NCBI RefSeq assembly: GCF_024763615.1
Contig: NC_077223.1
Coordinates: 80,724,627 to 80,788,626, forward strand
Direction: 5' to 3'
DNA length: 64,000 bases
Source: Phlebotomus papatasi
Lineage: Eukaryota > Arthropoda > Insecta > Diptera > Psychodidae
In this document: piece after piece, positions 56,745 to 64,000 of the stretch
Numbering within the stretch: position 1 is the first letter of the stretch
How the letters are laid out: every line of letters begins with the position of its first letter
Notes under the pieces: generated by a model
The model's input: only the letters and a program-made list of their open reading frames with translations
Told to the model about the DNA's origin: nothing
Databases searched by the model: none
Translations under genes and position numbers: made by a program

Positions 56745-56960
56745 ATAATTCCGCGGAAATTCCAGTGGAAAACTAGCGTTCAAATTGCAAAAATCCGCGG
56801 AATTTGACACTAAAATTCCACTAAGTTTTCAATGGAATTAGGAGTCGGAAATTCCATTGGAATCATAGCTCTCCATGGAATTTCAAGTACAATCTACTGG
56901 AATTCCAGTACGGAATTCCTATGGAATTTTTCAAGGAAAAATACTGGAAAATTCCGAGGA
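56745..56960. repeat. GGAATT-rich irregular repeat
   Basis: GGAATT, GGAAATTCC and AATTCCA words occur more than twelve times in about 215 bp, in both orientations and without fixed spacing. The open frame over it (56832-57221) begins inside this low-complexity DNA. Confidence 0.5.
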
Positions 56961-57032
56961 ATTTTTCGCTTGTTATTCGCTTTCTTTTGCTATGGGGAAT
57001 ATAACTTCACATTGCTAAGTTATTGCTTCACA

Positions 57033-57260
57033 TTGCTTTTTTGGCAGAGCGGATGGGATGGGAAGAAGGGGACAGGTCTGCGTAGTGCCCAGGCCGAGAA
57101 CTACGGGATTCTCGAGGTCCATCAATTTCTCAGCCCCAACTATTATAAACAACTTGACATTGAAGTTTCCGGAGCTGTCCATGGAGATAGTCAGATCGTG
57201 GCTCTATTCGGCGTGCACTGAGGAGGTCGTGAGGATCCTAAGCTCCACGTATGTTTAGTG
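57033..57260 (+). pseudogene. Exon-like GC-richer segment, unidentified
   Basis: TTGCTTTTTTGGCAG near 57033-57047 looks like a splice acceptor and is followed by about 210 bp of clearly less AT-rich DNA. It is open in two frames, for example GRRGQVCVVPRPRTTG and GWDGKKGTGLRSAQAE. I recognise neither protein. The LINE-like 3' end at 57470-57545 lies downstream, so this may be the coding end of the same retroelement. Low confidence as a gene. Confidence 0.25.
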
Positions 57261-57469
57261 AAGTTTATGAGTGTTTTTGAACTTGCCAATCCACATCATT
57301 AAGTGAAAACTTTATATACTTAGTTATTTATTTTATTTTAGTCAGATAGAAAACCAAACAGCCTTATTGGCTAGGTTTTTCAAACCTCTCTCTGTGAGCA
57401 TACTAATCTTCCCATATAAGTGACCTACGTGCATATGTACGGTCCCGAAATATACAACCAATGAAGGGA

Positions 57470-57580
57470 TTTTCCATCGTTTTCATCCCGGAGGTTGGAA
57501 TCGACACTAAGACGGCGATGGCCGCATGGGGGGTGGGAAAAACAGAGATGATAATAAAATTCAATTCAAAAATTCAATTA
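57470..57580 (+). mobile_element. LINE-like 3' end, copy 2
   Basis: GGAGGTTGGAATCGACACTA followed by AGACGGCGATGG matches 41545-41590. An A/T-rich tail (AATAAAATTCAATTCAAAA) follows. Confidence 0.45.
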
Positions 57581-57590
57581 AAAGTAAGGC

Positions 57591-57826
57591 CCTAGACACA
57601 CTTACGACTTAAGTCGAATGACGGCCTAACGTAATTATAATCTAAATCCAAATAATGACTAAATTATATTTTCATTAGTCACGGACTAAAAAGTCTCTCG
57701 GGTTAAGTCAAGAAATGGCTTAGTTAGTGGGAAACTGATGGAAATGTAGTCTAAGCATTATTTTGATTATAATTACGTTAAGTCGTCTCTCAGCTTAAGT
57801 CGTAAGTATGTCCAGCACCTAAGATG
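57591..57826. mobile_element. Palindromic CCCTAGACACACTTACGAC repeat, full copy
   Basis: ACTTACGACTTAAGTCG at the left is complementary to the AGCTTAAGTCGTAAGTATGT end. Inner arms pair AACGTAATTATAATC with GATTATAATTACGTT. It is related to 25677-25809 and 40059-40158. Confidence 0.65.
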
Positions 57827-58683
57827 TAAGTTAAATATTTTTTATCAACTTGAACATTTTCTATTTTAAGTTTCGCAAGCCTCTATATATTTTGTGAAAA
57901 CTACCGTCAATATAAAGCTTTTTTTAATATCACAATCTTGTATTTCATTCTTTGCGATTGGGATTAATCGAAAACAACTTCATATTGATAATTTTTTATA
58001 AGAATATTCCTATTAGGAGCAGGTTCTGAATTAAGCTATTCCACCCTATTTCTTTACAAGAATAAATAATTTGCTTTAATATCCAAAATATTAAGAAAAC
58101 TTCTTATAATATATAACAGCCGATAGTTTGTTTATAAAACACTTACTATAAAACAGGGTCATAAAACAATTAACGTATCTGATAAAATTTATGAGGAACG
58201 TTTCCCATATGTATAAAGATTTTCGTTTTTAACGAAAATAATTGTGTTTGGAAAGTCAAATAACACTTGTTAAAAATTGTTTTTAATTAAAAATTTACGT
58301 ATAAACAAGATAAAAAAAAACAGAGTAAATAAGGTAAATAATTTAGTCCAAGTTATATCATTTCAACTTACAAATGGTATTTTTAGCAGATTTTAAAAAT
58401 TCTGAATTTTTCTGTTAAACATAAATTCATAAAAGGAATCATTTAAAAACAATGTCACGATGATTTTATAAAACTTAAAAGGTGAACATTGCACACACTG
58501 ACAAGGGAGGTCATCGAGTCATCAAATTCAGATTGGCTTCATATTGAGAACATAGACGCGGATAGGGATCATAAGGATCGTGTCATACTCAAAAAGTGCT
58601 AAATTTTTTTTTCCTTTGCAAAAAAAGCAATCAAAGGATTCCATAAAATGTTAATGATAAAGATAGTCCTAGAACCAGCAGAT

Positions 58684-58760
58684 GCAGCAGTGGCGCAGCG
58701 GGCTAGCGGACGGTGTTGACAACGCAAAGGTCTCGAGTTCGATTCTTGCTTTGTGCCGCC
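58684..58760 (+). ncRNA. tRNA-like Pol III boxes, left arm
   Basis: TGGCGCAGCGGG (58691-58702) fits an A box and GAGTTCGATTC (58735-58745) a B box, at tRNA-like spacing, followed by T-rich runs. The putative acceptor and anticodon arms do not pair well, so this is not a functional tRNA. It resembles the head of a tRNA-derived SINE. Confidence 0.5.
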
Positions 58761-59138
58761 TTATTGTTTTTTTTTCTTCTATTATTTTTTTATCTGTTTT
58801 TTTTTTGTCGGATTTTTTTTTCATTGACCGTAATTTTTCCTTAGTGTATCTATATTTGCTTTGCACTGTAATATACTCCTAATATGAATGTTTAACTAAA
58901 GTAAGTGTCTTAAAAGTTCTTCAACGCGTCTGCTTGTTTTAATTTTTTTTTAAGGAATAGAAATTAAGAATTCATCCATATACGGTCTTATTGGTCCTAG
59001 ATATATATAGCGTTATTTTTATTTGCTTTTTTAAATCACTTGCCTAAGCAATGTGTCTTGCAAAATACATCAATAAATCTATGCACAAGAGATAGAGAAT
59101 TTAAAAAACACTCACTCATTTTTAATCAATTGTCTGCA

Positions 59139-59357
59139 GAAAGATTTAAATGCAGTTTCAAATATGCATGGCACAAATCAGGATATGTTGATGAGAGGCC
59201 CGAAAAATTTGAAAATCCAAGTCAATACTGTTTTACAAAAGTTTATTTGGAGACTTGCTCTCAAACTGATTGTGAAAGCATATCTTTTATTCGATGTGCA
59301 CATTGTGACTGTACATTCTGTTTTAATCATTTCTTTACAGAAATCCACATGCACTAA
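59139..59357 (+). pseudogene. Cysteine-rich ORF fragment at the palindrome centre
   Basis: After an acceptor-like TTGTCTGCAG at 59129-59138 the frame is open to a TAA at 59355-59357, ending close to the palindrome centre. It reads WHKSGYVDERPEKFENP, then a Cys/His cluster (spacing C-x4-C-x7-C-x2-C-x-C-x2-C-x2-H-x5-H-x-H), consistent with a compact zinc-binding module. No in-frame ATG begins it. The style recalls the C-terminal tails of transposon-encoded insect proteins, but I cannot name the family. The mirror arm holds a mutated copy (IRCAHCEHCPLF then stop). Probably the last exon of a dead element. Confidence 0.45.
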
Positions 59358-59912
59358 TTAGTTATTAAACTAATTTGTGCATTGAGGACTTTTGTAAAGA
59401 AATGATTAAAACAGAGGACAATGTTCACAATGAGCACACCGAATTAAAGTATGACTCACAATCAATTTAGGCAAAAGCTCCCAATAAACTTTTTCAAAAC
59501 AATATTGAATTGAATTTTCAAATATAACAAAATTCAACATATCTTGATTTTGTGCAGATTGCTAATTATAATAATTCTCTATCGCTTTGTACATAGATTT
59601 ATTGATGTATTTTGCAAGACACATTGCTTAGGCAAGTGATTTAAAAAAGCAAATAAAAATAACGCTATGTATATCTAGGACCAATAAGACCGTATATGGA
59701 TGAATTCTTAATTTCTATTCCTTAAAAAAAAATTAAAACAAGCAGACGCGTTGAAGAACTTTTAAGACACTTACTTTAGTTAAAAATTCATATTAGGAGT
59801 ATATTACAGTGCAAAGCAAATATAGATACACTAAGGAAAAATTACGGTCAATGAAAAAAAAATCCGACAAAAAAAACAGATAAAAAAATAATAGAAGAAA
59901 AAAAAACAATAA

Positions 59913-59989
59913 GGCGGCACAAAGCAAGAATCGAACTCGAGACCTTTGCGTTGTCAACACCGTCCGCTAGCCCGCTGCGCCACTGCTGC
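59913..59989 (-). ncRNA. tRNA-like Pol III boxes, right arm
   Basis: The exact mirror of the left-arm segment: A-box complement at 59971-59982 and B-box complement at 59928-59938. Both copies read toward the palindrome centre. Confidence 0.5.
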
Positions 59990-60168
59990 ATCTGCTGGTT
60001 CTAGGACTATCTTTATCATTAACATTTTATGGAATCCTTTGATTGCTTTTTTTGCAAAGGAAAAAAAAATTTAGCACTTTTTGAGTATGACACGATCCTT
60101 ATGATCCCTATCCGCGTCTATGTTCTCAATATGAAGCCAATCTGAATTTGATGACTCGATGACCTCCC

Positions 60169-60420
60169 TTGTGAGAGAAATTCGAAAAAGTTACAATAAC
60201 ATTCCGGAAAGGTTTATTTTACCCTGTAGTATTAATCCGAAATTGGTGTAAATATTATGCTCTTTAGGGGTATTAGGGATTAAAGTTACCCTTTTCATGT
60301 TAATTTTACCCTTAAAAGATGTAAAATTAACATTAAAAAATGTTGATATATTTTTACACCTAAAAAGTATTAAAGTTAACGAGGAAAAAAAATTAATCGC
60401 ACCCCTGTTTTTTCTCAGTG
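60169..60420 (-). mobile_element. CACTGAGA-family repeat, copy 3, inverted
   Basis: Starts TTGTGAGAGAAATTCGAAAA and ends CCCCTGTTTTTTCTCAGTG; 252 bp like the copies at 38887 and 39143. Its left end overlaps the right edge of the palindrome by a few bases. Confidence 0.8.
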
Positions 60421-62166
60421 AAATTCCTAAAAACGTAAAACATATTTTATCGTAATAATTCAATAATTCCGAAAAAAAACTAATTTTTTTTTATCCCACC
60501 TTACCTATAAAGTCTTTTTGGCTTATAGCCCATTAAAGACTGCAGACTAAAACTAAAAGTTTTAGTTTTGAAGTTTCATTTTTGAAGTTTTATTTTTTAA
60601 AGTTTTATTTTTGAATTCAAAAACTATTTTTTTATAAATAATCCCGTGATACTGTTTAAAAGATCATAATTAACTAAAGAATCATAACCGAATCAAAAAA
60701 AATAATATTGCTGGTTTGAAAAATTAAAGCTGTTAGCCATTTATATAAGGCGGTATTTCCTAATAGGTTAAACACTTCAAAAGTCATTGATGAAGACGAA
60801 AACCAAACAGTTCAATTAAGCAAAATCACTTAATCAGAAAATCTGCAATGAAAAGCACTTGAAGAATATTGAAGAAAGTCCAATGAATCTCTAAAGTGGA
60901 ATTAATTTCGATTACTTCCAAAGACCATATCCCTAAAACCTCTCCAAGAAATATTTTTTTGAGATCAATATGTTTCACCAAATAAATTTTCTTCTTTAAT
61001 AAATTCTTCCTGTTTTACCAAACAAAAAAGACAAGCAAACCTTTGAGACTTGGACCTTTAATTCCTCATCATAGAAATAAATAAAAAAAAACAAGATCTT
61101 CCCTCCTTGAATTTCAGCGCACTCGACTGTCAAAAATGCAGAAGGAAAAAAAAGGTGGAAGGGCAAAAAAATTATGCTCCCGAGAAGGTGAAAATTATTG
61201 AGTTACAGGTACACAAATCCTAACAGGGCATATACTCTCCAGTGGTCAGCAGTGGTGGAATTTGCCAGGGCTGATCCAGTGGAAGTGCGAGTGAAAGAGA
61301 AGAAGCCAGAAAACTGAAAAATTCGTGTGAAGTTCACCGCCATTGCGATCATTTGTCTCCCTGACTCTCTGACCTTCTTCTCCCTTCTTCATCCAAATCG
61401 TCTTTTGGCCGGGAGATTCTTCAGGATCATCAGACACAACAGCACACTGAAGAAAAATGCCTGTTACCACCCAGAGAATGAAGATAAACACACAAGTAGA
61501 ATTTTTCACTCCTTCCACATCCCTCCCCAAAAAAAAGCCTTCACCAGGTAATTTCCCAATGATATTCGGGATGAGGAAGAATCTTCCAAAGGAGTGAGAT
61601 TCAATGGTGAAAAGAGAATCAGTTTATTTTACTTTTAATCTTGTTTCAACAAACAGTGAAACATGGGGATACATCAAATGAGAGGGAAGAATCTCCAACA
61701 ACCTCACACTTCAATCTTCTGATTCTTGTTTATGTTTTTCTTGTAAATTCCTTCTCCCCAATATATATAATACATATATATATCAACTATCGAGAGGAAA
61801 ATAGATCATGCTATAGCAAGAGAAGTCTTTTTATACTTCTACTATTGATTCTATATATTCAATGAATATGGATATTAATTAAAGTTATATTTCTGCATTG
61901 AAAATTCTAAATTGGTACGATACGACAAATTCGACTCGTCAACTTTATCACAATATCACTATTGGTTTTACTAAAGAACATTAATCCATATTCAAGCCGT
62001 TCTATGCCCTTTTTGTTTCTTTTAGGGGAAAGAGAGGGACGTCTTCTAACATGCAATATCTGACTAAATTATATTGTTGCAAGATAATAAAATCAAATAT
62101 AAAAACATCTTCTTTATCTTTGAAATAGATTAACCAAAAATGAGATAAACAAATATTTAGTTACTT
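60421..62166. other. No recognised gene; weak exon candidate inside
   Basis: Mostly AT-rich. The interval 61200-61560 is richer in GC; on its minus strand a 94-codon frame (61530-61246) begins with a hydrophobic stretch (CVFIFILWVVTGIFL). The same stretch contains a good splice acceptor (GGCATTTTTCTTCAG), so an internal exon is an alternative. An orphan TAGGGGAAAGAGAGG end lies near 62022. Confidence 0.35.
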
Positions 62167-62390
62167 CACTGAGAGAAATCCGAAAAAGTTAAAATAACAT
62201 TCCGGAAATGTTTATTTTACCCTGCAGTATTGATCCGAAATCGGTGTAAATATTATGCTTTTAAGGTGTATTAGGGGTTAAAGTTAGCCTTTTCCATATT
62301 GATTTTACGCTTAAAAAGGTGTAAAATTAACATTAAAAAATGTTGATATATTTAAAAAAGTTAATCGCACGTCCGTTTTTTTACAATGTT
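62167..62390 (-). mobile_element. CACTGAGA-family repeat, copy 4, inverted with internal deletion
   Basis: Starts CACTGAGAGAAATCCGAAAA. About 30 bp is missing after TGTTGATATATTT compared with the other copies, and the right end is degraded (TTTTTTTACAATG). Confidence 0.75.
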
Positions 62391-62760
62391 TGAATATAGA
62401 AATTAGAAAGAGCTGTGAAAAAATGAGCTGCATGAAACTGCCCTACCATTTTCCAGTTTAATGGCACTCTGAAAACATTTATTGCAAATTCTAAATATCA
62501 ACGAATAATAAAAAATGATGAGAATAATAATAATAATAACACAGCCGTAATTTCTCCTGATCAAAAATTAAACATTTAAAGACATTTTAATAAATTTAAT
62601 AATATTAGATCATGTGGCAGTTTGAATGTGTTCAATTTTTTTTCAAAATTGTTTTGCTAAAATACCCGGTTCGTTAAACTTGAGTATTAGTTATATAAAA
62701 ATGTATATCACGATTCCTGGTAAGACGTTAATTGATTTACCTAAAAGGACGGATTGTTCA

Positions 62761-63188
62761 CACCGAAAAAAAAATTTTGTAACACTGTTCGTAAATGTTC
62801 ATTAATTCCTACTGGGGACGTACGAAATGCTCGTAAAACGTATAACCCAATAAAAAGTTCGTAAAAGTTTGTAGATATTCATTAACATTATTCGTCACAT
62901 AATAACTTGACATTCATTTTTTTTTCATTTACAAGCATTTGTTCGTACATTTTGGTTTACCTGGCAAAATTTTACAAACAGACAAAATTTTACGAACATT
63001 TACAAACAAGTATTTGTAAAATAACAAAGAAAATACTTGTCAGGTAATCGTATTACGAACAATGTTTGTAAAAAGTATAAATTTTTAAGATTTTTTTAAT
63101 GGGTTATACAATTTACGAGCATTTCGTAAGTTCCCCATAGGAATTCACAAACATTTACGAACATTTTTAGAAAATATTTTTTTCTGTG
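62761..63188. mobile_element. 428-bp inverted-repeat element with CACMGAAAAAAA ends
   Basis: The left CACCGAAAAAAAAATTTTG and the right AATATTTTTTTCTGTG are complementary. Pairing continues for about 95 bp through GTTCGTAAATGTTCA and TACGAAATGCTCGTAAA. The motif GTTCGTAAA/TTTACGAAC recurs at least eight times. A TA follows the right end. Confidence 0.75.
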
Positions 63189-63531
63189 TACTTATGCATT
63201 CATGAAACTGTCCTATTATAATCCAAATACTAATTCAAAGAATATAATAATATTTTGACTACATACATGAGATATCAATATTTTTTAATCTATTGATTTG
63301 TTTTTAGTGACTTTAGGTTAAACATCCACCCAGAATCATGTAAGAGCCGTTTAAAATAAATCTAAATCAACTTAAAATAAATAATTTGGACCATCGAAAA
63401 TATAAAAAAAATAATATAAATTTGTTAATATGCTCTTAAAAATAACTTTCTTAAATAAATAATTAAATTAAAAATTTATAAAGAATATAAAGTAAAAATT
63501 TAACTATCCTATAGTCAACAAAAGGCTTCTA

Positions 63532-63785
63532 CACTGATAGAAATCCGAAATAGTTAAAATAACATTCCGGAAATGTTTATTTTACCCTGCAGTATTGATC
63601 CGAAATTGGTGTAAATATTATGCTTTTTAGGTGTATTAGGGGTTAAAGTTACCCTTTTTCATGTTAATTTTACCCTTAAAAGGGTGTAAAATTAACATTA
63701 AAAAATGTTGATATATTTTTACACCTAAAAAGTGTTAAAGTTATGAGGAAAAAAAGTTAATCGCATCTCCATTTTTTCACATAGA
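63532..63785 (-). mobile_element. CACTGAGA-family repeat, copy 5, inverted
   Basis: Starts CACTGATAGAAATCCGAAAT after TA, ends near ATCTCCATTTTTTCACATAG. The body is very close to the other copies (TGTAAATATTATGCTTTTTA, GTGTAAAATTAACATTAAAA). Confidence 0.8.
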
Positions 63786-64000
63786 AAGTATTAATATTTT
63801 AATCATGTCATAATAAACATTGATTTATTTTAGTATCTTTAGTTAAGATATTGATCCAGAATATAATGGAAGCCGTTTCACAAAAAAGATTTTGGATTTT
63901 TTTTATAGTAAATCTACTTAGATAAATTTAACCATACACAAAAATTAAATATCAATAATGGATACTTTGAAAAAAAAAACTTTTGGTCAAAGTTTTGTAT

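Larger units (their letters stand above)
58501..60172. repeat. 1.67-kb near-perfect palindrome
   Basis: ACAAGGGAGGTC at 58501 is mirrored by GACCTCCCTTGT ending at 60172. Corresponding landmarks lie almost the same distance from each edge: the GCCTAAGCAATGTGTC word is 540 bp from the left edge and 538 bp from the right. The outer 540 bp of the arms are nearly identical. The inner parts (59083-59591) are diverged and unequal, meeting around 59356-59370. Both arms carry the tRNA-like segment and parts of one cysteine-rich ORF. The transcript could fold into a long hairpin. Confidence 0.9.

Noticed and set aside
58684..58760. Reading the tRNA-like segment as a functional tRNA gene
   Set aside because: A and B boxes are present, but the acceptor and anticodon arms do not pair adequately.
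1..64000. CRISPR arrays, bacterial operons, ribosomal RNA or canonical tRNA genes
   Set aside because: None seen. The repeats are dispersed inverted-repeat transposons without regular spacer structure, and the sequence is clearly eukaryotic.

Overview
The window is AT-rich, repeat-dense nuclear DNA from an animal, most likely an insect and plausibly a dipteran. That inference rests on the insect-like Ty3/gypsy polyprotein and the crowd of short TA-flanked inverted-repeat transposons. Apart from the two retrotransposon ORFs I recognise no intact protein gene. Most of the 64 kb reads as intergenic or intronic sequence filled with mobile elements of different ages, often nested.

The clearest unit is a complete Ty3/gypsy-type retrotransposon at 4045-11879. 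It has gag (4988-6910) and, in the -1 frame, pol (6955-10083) carrying protease, reverse transcriptase, RNase H and a DDE integrase. Its two 511-bp terminal repeats read as identical but lie in INVERTED orientation, and a 4-bp direct repeat (AGTT) flanks the unit. A tRNA-Lys-like primer-binding site follows the left repeat and a purine-rich tract precedes the right one. Ordinary LTR elements have direct repeats, so this layout is the most unusual feature of the window.

The rest is a collection of DNA-transposon derivatives. (i) At least eighteen inverted-repeat elements, most with TA flanks, start with the same GGGGAAA-like end but carry different, family-specific subterminal motifs, often repeated. 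Two long ones (49645-51163, 55491-56558) keep fragments of a pogo-like transposase with a Pipsqueak-type helix-turn-helix, and a third (34881-35606) keeps only a downstream piece. (ii) A CACTGGTAAAAAT-ended family is present as short MITEs (3086-3422, 45837-46118) and as a 4.0-kb element (17591-21589) that contains other repeats and exon-like cargo. (iii) A roughly 252-bp CACTGAGA-ended family has five copies, two of them in tandem. (iv) A 1.67-kb near-perfect palindrome (58501-60172) carries tRNA-like Pol III boxes and a cysteine-rich ORF in its arms.

Smaller items include a 5'-truncated LINE end with a perfect 16-bp target duplication (23412-23607), two related LINE-like 3' ends, a degenerate four-unit tandem array near 42.0-42.6 kb, simple repeats and a few weak candidate exons. 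Long stretches (for example 51.6-55.5 kb) show nothing I can support. The intact gag-pol could in principle supply enzymes for its own element. The DNA-transposon derivatives are all non-autonomous here and would need transposase from elsewhere.
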